A stretch of 64,000 nucleotides of DNA from assembly GCF_039530285.1 (NCBI RefSeq), contig NZ_BAAAOK010000009.1, positions 248,001-312,000 of the forward strand. Direction: 5' to 3'. The first letter of the stretch is position 1, and every line of letters begins with the position of its first letter. The stretch is from Actinomadura_C alba. Its GTDB lineage: Bacteria; Actinomycetota; Actinomycetes; Streptosporangiales; Streptosporangiaceae. The position numbers and the translations under genes are program-made. The notes under the pieces are model-generated. The model ran no database searches, was not told where the DNA came from, and saw only the letters and a list, made by a program, of their open reading frames with translations. Positions 8,670-17,379 of this stretch are shown piece by piece.

Positions 8670-11660
8670 CTAGAACGGAGGCCGGTTGAAACCGGTGTAG
8701 AGGAGCCAGATCGCGCCGAACGCCGACGAGGGACGGTCGTTGAAGTCGCCGCGCTCCGGCAGCAGTTCCAGGAGGTCGAGGACGGCGGTGATGTGCCCGC
8801 ACTCCGCGGCGCTCTCGATCAGCTGCTCGATCGGGTGCTCGCGCTGCGAGTGCGGTATGCCCTGGATCCCGGCGTAGCGCCTGGCCAGTTCCCGGACGTC
8901 CTGATCGGTCGGCGTCGGGGGCCGGAATGGCGGCGTGCCCCGGCGGGCCAGCTCGACGAGCTCGTCGCCGATCGCCCAGTTGTGGTTGCCCCAGGTCTCC
9001 ATCAGGTCGGCGCGTCCATGCTCGGCAAGGACCGTCAGCACCTCGTACGGGACGTCCCAGCCGGGCAGGCTCTGGAACTCACGGGCCAGGTCGAGGCGGC
9101 CGGTGCGCAGCAGGAACACCAGCCACTCCGCCTCCGAGAAGAAGCTGCCGCTCGGATGCCCGGCGCGGTCGTCCAGGAGGGCGCGTACGAGGTCGTCGCG
9201 TCCGCACTCCAGCATCGAGTGCATGACGGCGACGTGGTCTTGCCACGCGTTGGGCTCGATGGTGATGGACGCGCGGGCGTGCTGGAACCACTGCTCGGCG
9301 GTGCCCGTCTCGCCCAGCGCCTGGCAGGCCGCGCCGAACGAGGCTGACCTGTCGGCCTCGAACATCTTCTGGTCCACCGAGGGGGACAGCGACTGGGCGA
9401 GGGAGAACGCGGTGCGGGCGGAACGGGTGTCCCCGGCCCGGGCGAGGATCACGGCGACGTCGGATGCCGCGGCGAGGCGGTCCGCCGGTTCGGGGATGTC
9501 ACCGACCAGGATCATCGCTGCCTCGGGCTCGCCGTGCCGGGCGCGCAGCCGGGCGGCGGCCCGCAGGTGATCGCCGATGTGGGAGCCCCAGCTGTACCGG
9601 TCGAGGTCGGCGAGCGAACCACGCGCCGCCTCGAACAGGTCGTCCACGCTCGCGGTGTTCGGAGGCGGCCACTCCGCGGGCTCATCGCCGTCCATCTCCT
9701 CCACCTCCTCGCGGTACTCGCGGAGGAGTTCGCCGTCCTCGGAGTCCAGGACGTCGGCGGCGGTGAGGGCGTCGGGCAAAACGCGAAGCTCACCCCAGCG
9801 CACCGGCCAGGCGTGGCGCCGCCCGACGCCCCAGGCGAGGAGGGAGTCCAGCTCGTCCTCGCTGCCCTCCGGAGCGATCACGGCGTCGGGCTGGAGGGTC
9901 ATCGCCCAGTTGTCCTCATCGAGGGCGAAGACCTGCCCCTCGAACTTCTCGACGAGCTCGCCCTCCACCGGACGCGGGCCCGGCGGGACGTACAGGGAGT
10001 AGAAGTCGCCGATGACCTTGCCGGTCTCGACCTTGACGAACTGCATGACCACGTCGTCGAGCAGCACCAGCGTGTCGTCCGCGCCCCAGTACACGGTGTC
10101 GGCGCCCCCGGCGAGCACGCTCTGGAGCAGCCGGGGGTTCGCCGGGTCGGCGAACGACCAGATCTCGGCGGACCCCTCGATGTTCAGGAAGGCGGCCCGT
10201 TCCCCGCCCGGAGCCCAGGCCCAGGCGTTGTGGTCACCCTCCCGGTCCCCCCACCCCGAATGCGGAACCTGGGCGCTGAAGACCAGGCGGTCGTCGTCGA
10301 AGACGTGGACGCCTCCCGTCTCGGCGGTGCCCGTGGGAGGTGTCAGGACGGCGAGCCGGTTGATGACGCGGCCGGGCGCCCAGTGCAGCGAGACGGGCTT
10401 GCCGAGCGCGAAGGGGCCGCAGCGGATCCGCCCGGTGGACGCGTCGCGCAGGAACAGGCCGCGGCGAGTGACGGCGGCGACGAGACTGCCGTCCGGGCTG
10501 AGCCGGGCGAACTTGCCGGGCGCGTACCAGACGACCTCGCGCGTCCTGGCGTCCACGCTGATGGCGTTGGCCCCGAACAGCCGGGTGCCGTCGGGCGACC
10601 ACACCGGGTCATCGATCCACTGCCCGACCTTCCATTCGCCGTCGCCGTCGTCGCGCTGGGCGAAGTCGTCCCGCACGGCCTCGGGTAGTCGGCGCGCCAT
10701 CAGGTACGGGTGGTCGGTCTCCACGTGGTTGGGCAGCCACCTCAGGCGGCCGCGATCCAGCGGGACGATGCAGCCCTGGAGCCCGCCGTCGCCGTTGGTG
10801 CCGCAGTGGAAGTAGACGCTGCGCCCGTCGGGAGAGAGCGCGAACTCCGACGGGCGGGAGTTGCCGTCCGACACGTCGATCGTGGCGAGCCGCTCACCGT
10901 CGAAGGTCCAGACCCCCACCATGTTCGTGCAGTGGGCCATGGCGATGCGGGACGAGTCGGCCGACCACTGGATCGTGCGCTGATAGCCGGGCCATCCGAT
11001 TCCGCCCTCGATGCGGCGCACGGTGTTGACGCACCGTCCGGTCGCGACCTCCCAGATCTGCAGGACGCCACCCGCGTCGTAGTCGTCGCCGACCCAGCTA
11101 CCGGTGGCCAAGTAGCGGCCGTCCGGGCTCATCGCGTGGGCAATGATCTCCGTGTCGTGGCCGTACGGTTGCAGGAGCCTCGCCACACCGGCGTCGATCA
11201 GCCGCCGGGTGGCCAGCCGGTGAGCGTCGGTCACGCCCTCAGCGCGCTCCAGCTCGGCCAGCCGGGCACGCAGCGGCGGGACGTCGCGTTCGGGTGTGAA
11301 GGCCGACCAGTCGGCCCCGTCCAAGAGCGCGTACACCGCGCCAGAGCCCTGCGCCCCTGCCAACTCCGAAGCCGGCAGGAACGGCCGAGGAGGCGCCGCG
11401 GCCGGAGGAGCGACGCTTTCTTCCCGCTCCAGCATGCCGATCAGTGCGTCTTCATCGAGGTACGGCGTGCGGAGCATCGCGTCGGTGCGGGGAATGGGCC
11501 CCCGTTCACCGGGGGCGAGAAAGATGAGGTCGGTCTCCTCGGTCACCTCGTCCGCCAACCGCACGCCGAGCGCCTGAAGCCGCCGTATCGCCGACTCCCT
11601 CTCGATCTCCCAGAAGTCCCCGTACAGCACGACCGTGCGCCCCCGCAGCTTCATGATCAA
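8670..11660 (-). CDS. BRCT-like / beta-propeller / helical-repeat protein of unknown function
   Basis: The 996-residue protein is read from TTG 11660 (AAGG 5 nt upstream) or ATG 11654. Residues about 1-75 resemble a BRCT domain: GRTVVLYGDF, an alternating helix with AIRRLQALGVRLADEV, then TDLIFLAP, the order seen in the ligase-A BRCT module. Residues about 150-580 hold degenerate WD40/WD-PD blades, with repeated SPDGRYLATG, SPDGRSVYF, SPDGTRLFGA and SPDGSLVAAV motifs. Residues about 640-996 are helical, with Ala/Leu-rich pairs like TPR units. No signal peptide or membrane segment is visible, so it is cytoplasmic. The layout suggests a scaffold; I know no characterised homologue. Confidence 0.7.
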   Translation of the reverse strand: MIMKLRGRTVVLYGDFWEIERESAIRRLQALGVRLADEVTEETDLIFLAPGERGPIPRTDAMLRTPYLDEDALIGMLEREESVAPPAAAPPRPFLPASELAGAQGSGAVYALLDGADWSAFTPERDVPPLRARLAELERAEGVTDAHRLATRRLIDAGVARLLQPYGHDTEIIAHAMSPDGRYLATGSWVGDDYDAGGVLQIWEVATGRCVNTVRRIEGGIGWPGYQRTIQWSADSSRIAMAHCTNMVGVWTFDGERLATIDVSDGNSRPSEFALSPDGRSVYFHCGTNGDGGLQGCIVPLDRGRLRWLPNHVETDHPYLMARRLPEAVRDDFAQRDDGDGEWKVGQWIDDPVWSPDGTRLFGANAISVDARTREVVWYAPGKFARLSPDGSLVAAVTRRGLFLRDASTGRIRCGPFALGKPVSLHWAPGRVINRLAVLTPPTGTAETGGVHVFDDDRLVFSAQVPHSGWGDREGDHNAWAWAPGGERAAFLNIEGSAEIWSFADPANPRLLQSVLAGGADTVYWGADDTLVLLDDVVMQFVKVETGKVIGDFYSLYVPPGPRPVEGELVEKFEGQVFALDEDNWAMTLQPDAVIAPEGSEDELDSLLAWGVGRRHAWPVRWGELRVLPDALTAADVLDSEDGELLREYREEVEEMDGDEPAEWPPPNTASVDDLFEAARGSLADLDRYSWGSHIGDHLRAAARLRARHGEPEAAMILVGDIPEPADRLAAASDVAVILARAGDTRSARTAFSLAQSLSPSVDQKMFEADRSASFGAACQALGETGTAEQWFQHARASITIEPNAWQDHVAVMHSMLECGRDDLVRALLDDRAGHPSGSFFSEAEWLVFLLRTGRLDLAREFQSLPGWDVPYEVLTVLAEHGRADLMETWGNHNWAIGDELVELARRGTPPFRPPTPTDQDVRELARRYAGIQGIPHSQREHPIEQLIESAAECGHITAVLDLLELLPERGDFNDRPSSAFGAIWLLYTGFNRPPF

Positions 11661-11838
11661 CGTACCTTACCGGCGGGAGCCGACATCGCCCGCGCAATGC
11701 GGAAGTCCATGACATTCTCGGTCGCTGGCCGACATATCCGGTACCTACTCGGCGGCCTCTTACACGAATACGCCCAGGTCGCATGAGGTGACACATCATT
11801 CGGCACCCACACGCCCGGCGGCGGGGTCCGGTTCAATT

Positions 11839-11878
11839 GAGACGACCAGCCATGAGCACGCTCCTGGCTGGTCGTCTC
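11839..11878. terminator. Strong hairpin terminator downstream of the GH87 gene
   Basis: A perfect 14-bp stem (GAGACGACCAGCCA at 11839-11852, complement at 11865-11878) with a 12-nt loop lies 28 bp beyond the glucanase stop on its strand. In the leftward direction the stem is followed by AATTGAACC, weakly AT-rich. Confidence 0.85.
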
Positions 11879-11906
11879 TCCTTGTGCTCACCCAGAGCAG
11901 AAGCGG

Positions 11907-14900
11907 CTAGCCGCCCGTGATCACGAAGCCGGAACCCGGTTGGATGACGATGTTGCCGTCAGCCGAGTTGGTGATGGTCACGTTGGTCAGCGTGGCGCTC
12001 CCTCGAGCACCGCTCATGGCCAGAATGCCGGCACCGTTGTTGGACTTGTCGATCTTGACATTGCTGACCACGACGCCCGGCATGTTGCCGCCGCCGGTCT
12101 TGAACTGGATGCCGTCGTACGTCGAGTCGTAGATGTCGGTGTCCCGGATGGTGACGCCGGTGATGTCCCTGCTCGCCGCGAACAGCGTGATGGCCCCGAA
12201 CTCCTGGTCCTCGTTCCAGAAGACGCCGCCGCCACGGTGGATCGCGTTGTTGGCGATCAGGGTCGTTCCCGAGAACGGCAGGGGGTCGTGGTCGGTCGCC
12301 AGCATGATGCCGGGGTAGTTCATCGTGTCGTAGACCAGGTTGTTCTCAATCGTGTTGCCGTAGCCGCCGTAGATCGCGATGCCGGTGGCCCGCCAGGGCA
12401 GCTGGATCGTGTTGTTGACGAAGTGGTTGTCGTGGGCGATGTCCACCGACGTGTCCTTGACGTACCGGTTGGCCCAGACCGCCAGGGAGTCGTCGCCGGT
12501 GGTGCGGAACGAGGAGTTGAACACCTTGGAGTTCCGCGTGCCGTTAGTGAAGTTGATGCCGTCGGCGTAGGTGTCGCGGATGCGCATGCCGCTGAACTGC
12601 AGCCCGTCGGCCGGGCCCCACAGCGCCGGGATGTTGTCGTAGTCACGACCCACCCAGACGCCCACGTTGGCGTGCTCGATCCAGACATTGGTGATCTTGG
12701 TGCCCTCGCCGAATCGGCCGTTCAGGCCGACACCGCCCTCGTCGTTGCCGTCGCCGCCGCGGATCCGGCCGGAGCCGAAGATGGCGATGTCGGAGATCTG
12801 GGTGTTCTTGTCGATGTCGAAGCCGAAGTTGCCCTCGTGCGGGTGGTTGATGCCGCCGGCGTCCTGCGGCTCGGTCAGGGTGTAGAGCTGGGAGTACCAC
12901 ATTCCCGCGCCCTTGATCGTGACGTTGCTGATGCCCACCTGGTTGTACTGACCCCGGTTCAGCGGGTCGTCGGTGAGGATCTTCTGCTCCTGCCGCCACT
13001 GGCCCGGGGGAATCCAGACGCAGCTGATGACACCGTTCTGGTCGTCGGTCACGGCCCGCTGGATGGCGGTCGTGTCGTCGAGCCCGTCGTCCGGCACCGC
13101 ACCGTAGGCCGTGATCGAGGTGCAGTCCGCCGGCTTGGCCGCCGGGGGCGCCACCTGCTCCAGGTCGATCATGTCGACGATGTAGAAGGAGGCCGTGTCG
13201 GAGGCGTCACGCTGCAACTTGAACTTGGTGCCGGCCGGATAAGACGTCGACAGCAGCGCGTGCGCCTCGTCGAACAGCCGCCGGGCGTCGGCCTGGGGAG
13301 TGTTCGTCAGTGCTTCGGGCCCGTCGGTGTTCCCGTACAGCCAGCTGTGGCGGGACGAGAGGTTCAGCTTCTGGGCGAAGGTCCCGTTGATGTACAGGCT
13401 GAGGGTGGCGTCGATGCCGCCGCCGCTCGGAGCGTCGGGGATGGAGTTGCGCACGACGATCGAGTTGGAGGCGTTGGTCGAGGTGAACTCGACGTACTGG
13501 CCCGTGCTGTTCAGCCGCACCGACTGCCGCCCGGAGGACTCCGTGGCGAAGTTGGTGTGCCCGAAGGTGCGCAGCGGGTCGGCCACCAGGAGTGTTCCCT
13601 GGTAGCTCGCGGCTTCGGCTTCGTACTCGGTCCACGGAACCGCGGCCCCGCGCCCGACCACGATCGCCTGTGAGAACCCGTTGTTGGTCTCGTTGGTCTC
13701 GGTGAGCACGTTGGTCGCGTCGGCCGTGGCGGTGATCGTGGCGCCGCCGCTGGTGGCGGTCCAGGTGCCGCTGATGGCCACGTTGACCGTCGCGCCTGCG
13801 GCGATCGCCGGGGTGGTGCCGTTGAGCGTGGTGCCGCCCACCACGATCCTGGTGACCGAACTCGCCCCGGTCGCGCTGATGCCGCGGTTCTTCACCGTCA
13901 CGGTGAAGCTGACCGGTGCGCCGACGGCCGGGTTCGCCGGGTTGGTGGTGATGCCGAGAACCTGCAGGTCCGGGCCAGGAGCCTCGGTGACGACCAGCGG
14001 CGCGCCGCCGTCGTAGCTGTTGTTCAGCTCGTTGAGCTCGACGATCGCGTCGGTCTCGTCGACCTTGGCGCTCACCGGATAGCTCCCCGCGTCCCGGGGC
14101 GGGATGCTGACCGTGACCGGAGCGGACGCGCCGGCGGCGAGTGCGCCGACCGCCACGGTGCCGACCCTGGTGCCGGTCAGGTAGAGGCCGGCGGTGGTGG
14201 CGGGCGAGTTCGCCGTGCCGATGTTCTTCACCGTGGCCTTGAGCGTGACCGCGTCGGTCTCGATCGGGGCGGCCGGCGTGAACGAGGTGTCGGTGATGGT
14301 CAGGTCGGGCGTCGGCGCGGGGACGCCGATGACCTGGAACTCGGCGACCTGACCCGCTCCCGCGCCGGAGTTCGTCGTGATCTTGAGCTGCACCTCGGAG
14401 TAACGGCCGCTGACCGGGATGGTCACCGTGTTGCCGTCGGCCGGGGCGAAGTTCTTTACAGCCGGGCCGGCCAGGCTGACGTACGAGCCGGTGCCATTGC
14501 GCCCGAGCACCTCGATGGTCTGGGTGCGGGGGCCCCAGGCGTTGTCGGGGTTGAGCTTGACCACGACCGAGCTGAGGTCGGCCTGAACCCGCAGGTTCAC
14601 CGTGAGGAGGTTGGGGTATCCGCCGCCGCCCTCCCAGTAGGTGGTGACGCTGCCGTCGTTCGCGTTGGTCGGGACGAAGCTGAGGATCGAGCCCGACGCG
14701 GTGATCGGCTTGCCGACCGCCAGGTTCGAGCCGTCCGCCACGGTCCCGTTGCGGGTGACGGTGTTGGACTGGTTCGAGATGTTGTTCGCGGCGTCCTTGG
14801 CCTTGACGTAGTAGACCACCGTCGCGGTGTCGGGCTGGTTGTCGGTGTAGGTGAGCACGTTGCCCGCCACACTGGCGCGAAGCGATTCGTTGGCGTAGAC

Positions 14901-16244
14901 GTCATAACCGGTCACGCCCACCGCGTCCGAGGAAGCCGACCAGGTCAGCTTGATCTGACCGGCCGCAGGCTGGGTGTACGCCAGGTTCCCCGGTGCGGTC
15001 GGCGCCGTGCGGTCCGTGGTGTCGCCCGGCCGGGTGACGGTGTTGCTCTGGGTCGAGGTGTTGCCCGCGGCGTCCCTGGCCTTGACGTAGTAGTTGACCG
15101 TCGCGCTGGTGGGCTGCGCGTCGGTGTAGGTCAGGACGTTGCCCGCGACGCTCGTACGGAGCGTGCCATTGGCGTAGACGTCATAGCCGGTCACGCCGAC
15201 GAGGTCGGTGGCGGCCGTCCAGGTCAGCTTGACCTGGCCCGGGGTCGTCTCGGTGTAGGCGAGGTTTCCGGGGGCGGTCGGCGGCGTGTCGTCGATGGGG
15301 CCGCTCACGCCGTAGACCTCGAACTCGGAGATCTGGCCGGCCGGCCAACCGGTGTTCGCGGTGATGTTGAGCCGCAGGTACCGGGTCGTCGCGGCGGTGA
15401 AGTTGATCGTCACCGTGTTCCCGGCGGCCGGGTTGAAGCTGTAGCCCGCCGAGGCGACGATCTCGGAGAAGCCGGTGTTGTTCGTGCTGCCCTGGACGGT
15501 GAGGGTCTGCGTCCTGGTCTCCCAGCCGGTGGGGAGCTTGAGGACGGCCTTGTTCACCGACACGGCGGAGCCCAGGTCGACCTGGACCCACTGCGGGAAC
15601 ACATTGTTGGTGCTCTCCCAGTAGCTCGCCTGATCACCGTCGCCGGCCCGGGACGCGGGAAAGCCCGCGCTGCTGGCCGAGAACGTCTTGCCCGCGGCGA
15701 GGTTCGGCGAAGTGGGAACCGTGCTCACACCGTGCACTTCGAGCTCGGAGAGCTGCGCGGCCGCCCAGCCGGTGTTGGCGGTGATGTTCACCCGGACGTA
15801 CCGGGCGCTCGCGGCGGTGAAGTTGATCGTCACCACGTTGCTGGAGGCCGGGTCGAAGGAGTACCCGGCCGACCCGATGAGGTTCGTGAACGTCGAGCCG
15901 TTGGTGCTCCCCTGCACCGACAGCGTCTGGGTCCTGCTCCCCCAACCGGCTGGGAGCTTCAACACGACCTGGTCGACGTCGGTGGCCGAGCCGAGGTCCA
16001 CCTGGGCCCATTGGGGCAGCGTGGTGCCGGAGCTCTCCCAGTAGGTGGCCTGGTTGCCATCGTTGACGTTGCCGGGGTTGTACGGGTTGTTAGAGCTGCT
16101 GGCCGTAGCAGGTTTTCCCGCGGCGAGGTTGGGGCCTCCGGCCGCAGCGGCCGGCGACGACGACATCGCCACCGCTGTGGATCCGATGAGGGCCATCACG
16201 GCGGTGGCCGCGATCACCCTCAGCCGACTGTGCTTGGTGCGCAT
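11907..16244 (-). CDS. Secreted multi-module GH87 alpha-1,3-glucanase (mycodextranase)
   Basis: The start at 16244 is chosen for its signal peptide (MRTKHSRLRV, apolar core, AAAA-GG cleavage near 36) and GAGAGG upstream. The mature modules in order are F5/8 type C (discoidin) at about 37-172 and 180-315 (both with WVQVDLGSA-like text), fibronectin III at about 321-405 and 412-498, a third F5/8C at about 505-640, CARDB-like at about 645-752 and 758-862, and a CBM35/6-like module at about 870-1030. The catalytic right-handed beta-helix fills about 1035-1445 (ITAYGAVPDDGLDDTTAIQ, WIPPGQWR, TTGDDSLAVW, DNHFVNNTIQLPWRATGIAI). This layout is typical of GH87 enzymes that cleave fungal or dental alpha-1,3-glucan. 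At 1445 residues it is unusually rich in accessory modules. It acts outside the cell. Confidence 0.88.
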   Translation of the reverse strand: MRTKHSRLRVIAATAVMALIGSTAVAMSSSPAAAAGGPNLAAGKPATASSSNNPYNPGNVNDGNQATYWESSGTTLPQWAQVDLGSATDVDQVVLKLPAGWGSRTQTLSVQGSTNGSTFTNLIGSAGYSFDPASSNVVTINFTAASARYVRVNITANTGWAAAQLSELEVHGVSTVPTSPNLAAGKTFSASSAGFPASRAGDGDQASYWESTNNVFPQWVQVDLGSAVSVNKAVLKLPTGWETRTQTLTVQGSTNNTGFSEIVASAGYSFNPAAGNTVTINFTAATTRYLRLNITANTGWPAGQISEFEVYGVSGPIDDTPPTAPGNLAYTETTPGQVKLTWTAATDLVGVTGYDVYANGTLRTSVAGNVLTYTDAQPTSATVNYYVKARDAAGNTSTQSNTVTRPGDTTDRTAPTAPGNLAYTQPAAGQIKLTWSASSDAVGVTGYDVYANESLRASVAGNVLTYTDNQPDTATVVYYVKAKDAANNISNQSNTVTRNGTVADGSNLAVGKPITASGSILSFVPTNANDGSVTTYWEGGGGYPNLLTVNLRVQADLSSVVVKLNPDNAWGPRTQTIEVLGRNGTGSYVSLAGPAVKNFAPADGNTVTIPVSGRYSEVQLKITTNSGAGAGQVAEFQVIGVPAPTPDLTITDTSFTPAAPIETDAVTLKATVKNIGTANSPATTAGLYLTGTRVGTVAVGALAAGASAPVTVSIPPRDAGSYPVSAKVDETDAIVELNELNNSYDGGAPLVVTEAPGPDLQVLGITTNPANPAVGAPVSFTVTVKNRGISATGASSVTRIVVGGTTLNGTTPAIAAGATVNVAISGTWTATSGGATITATADATNVLTETNETNNGFSQAIVVGRGAAVPWTEYEAEAASYQGTLLVADPLRTFGHTNFATESSGRQSVRLNSTGQYVEFTSTNASNSIVVRNSIPDAPSGGGIDATLSLYINGTFAQKLNLSSRHSWLYGNTDGPEALTNTPQADARRLFDEAHALLSTSYPAGTKFKLQRDASDTASFYIVDMIDLEQVAPPAAKPADCTSITAYGAVPDDGLDDTTAIQRAVTDDQNGVISCVWIPPGQWRQEQKILTDDPLNRGQYNQVGISNVTIKGAGMWYSQLYTLTEPQDAGGINHPHEGNFGFDIDKNTQISDIAIFGSGRIRGGDGNDEGGVGLNGRFGEGTKITNVWIEHANVGVWVGRDYDNIPALWGPADGLQFSGMRIRDTYADGINFTNGTRNSKVFNSSFRTTGDDSLAVWANRYVKDTSVDIAHDNHFVNNTIQLPWRATGIAIYGGYGNTIENNLVYDTMNYPGIMLATDHDPLPFSGTTLIANNAIHRGGGVFWNEDQEFGAITLFAASRDITGVTIRDTDIYDSTYDGIQFKTGGGNMPGVVVSNVKIDKSNNGAGILAMSGARGSATLTNVTITNSADGNIVIQPGSGFVITGG

Positions 16245-16733
16245 CGCGTTCCGTGCCTCTCTTGGAACGACGGCTGACGGAAATGCGGCAGCCGCCCAAT
16301 GGGGGTGGGGACACGTGCCCTGTGACGGGCAGGTGGGACGCAGCTTGAACATAAGTAATCCGACAGGTGTGCGCAATACTTCAACAAAAATTCGCAAAAA
16401 TGCTGATAGCCAACCGCAAAAGACGAGGTCAGAACAATCCCGCGCGGGATGTCGCGGACGGCGGCCGGGCTCCGACCATGAGGTGAAAGCGGAGCTCAAC
16501 GGGAGACAAGATCACGAGGAAGGTCATTCCAGCGCTCTGCGCTCGCCTTGTCCGCGAACGTGTTCGGCGCCGGACGGTCGTTGCCGTCAGGGCCGGGATA
16601 GCGCGCCTGATAGCGCCCAGCTCCCTGCAGGGTGGGCGAAGTCGCACGCCAGCAGTCCAGATGCCTGGCATCACGCCAGGTCAGTGAGCCCCTGCGCGGC
16701 GCCGACCCGAGCCCGACCGTGGTCTGCTGACTG
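16245..16733. other. Intergenic region holding the GH87 promoter
   Basis: The part next to the glucanase start has its ribosome site (GAGAGG) and an AT-rich stretch at about 16350-16415 that stands out from its GC-rich surroundings and is the likely promoter. From 16430 to 16733 I see only weak frames with no family resemblance. Confidence 0.4.
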
Positions 16734-17288
16734 CTACGGCTGGGTGAACTGCCAGAGCGCTCCTGAGGACCACAGGGTCACGATGAGGGTGACCAGGGTG
16801 CCGCCGGCGAGTGGCAACGCCCAGCCGGGAAGGTGCCGGCTGCGGACGAGGAGTACCTTCGCGGCGAATGCGCCGTAGAAGAAGCAGCCGGCGAGGGAGT
16901 GCAGGGCGACCCGGGCGCTGCTCGTCTGTACTCCGTAGGCGGTGATGCAGTGGTAGGCGATGGGCAGGGAGAGTGCGAACAGCACGGCTCCGCCGATGCG
17001 GTGGGCGGGGTGTACCGGGCGGGGGGCGGCACCGGCGCCGGGTAGCCGTTGGTACATCCACAGCGCCAAGGTGAGCTGGTAGAGGGCGAGCCCTAGCAGG
17101 CCGGTGCCGAGCTGGGCCTTCAGAACGTTCGCGTCGTCACCGCGGCGTCCGAACAGGCTGCTGGCGAAGTCCGGCGTGTGTATCCGGCCGAACGCGAACA
17201 AGGCTGCCGCGATGGCGAGGGCGAGGCCGGCGGCTGCCGTCAGCCGCCGGCCGGCCGTGCGGGGGAACATCCTCCGCGTTGCTCCCAT
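16734..17288 (-). CDS. Four-helix membrane protein, DUF6529-like
   Basis: I start it at 17288 (MGATRRMFPR) because GGAAGGA lies about 10 nt upstream; a longer frame to 17324 has no such site. The 184-residue product has four to five predicted membrane helices: AAGLALAIAAALFAFG, GTGLLGLALYQLTLALWMY, IGGAVLFALSLPIAYHCITA and a C-terminal LAGGTLVTLIVTLWSSGALW. Conserved His residues inside or next to helices (HPAHRIGG, AYHCITAYG, LHSLAGCFF) recall b-type cytochrome folds, but haem binding is inference. It lies 91 bp downstream of the haloperoxidase/COG4315 gene on the same strand, so they are probably co-transcribed and act at the same membrane. Confidence 0.65.
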   Translation of the reverse strand: MGATRRMFPRTAGRRLTAAAGLALAIAAALFAFGRIHTPDFASSLFGRRGDDANVLKAQLGTGLLGLALYQLTLALWMYQRLPGAGAAPRPVHPAHRIGGAVLFALSLPIAYHCITAYGVQTSSARVALHSLAGCFFYGAFAAKVLLVRSRHLPGWALPLAGGTLVTLIVTLWSSGALWQFTQP

Positions 17289-17379
17289 GTTCGTCTGATC
17301 CTTCCGTGTCCCGGTCGTCGGCACCGCGAACAGCCCTGTCAGCGTTCCTCGTGTGGTGGCTCCTTGTGGCCGGCAGCGC

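Noticed and set aside
11940..13673. Plus-strand frame of 577 codons opposite the GH87 domain
   Set aside because: Antisense of a well-supported gene; Val/Asp/Gly-rich shadow composition and no ribosome site.
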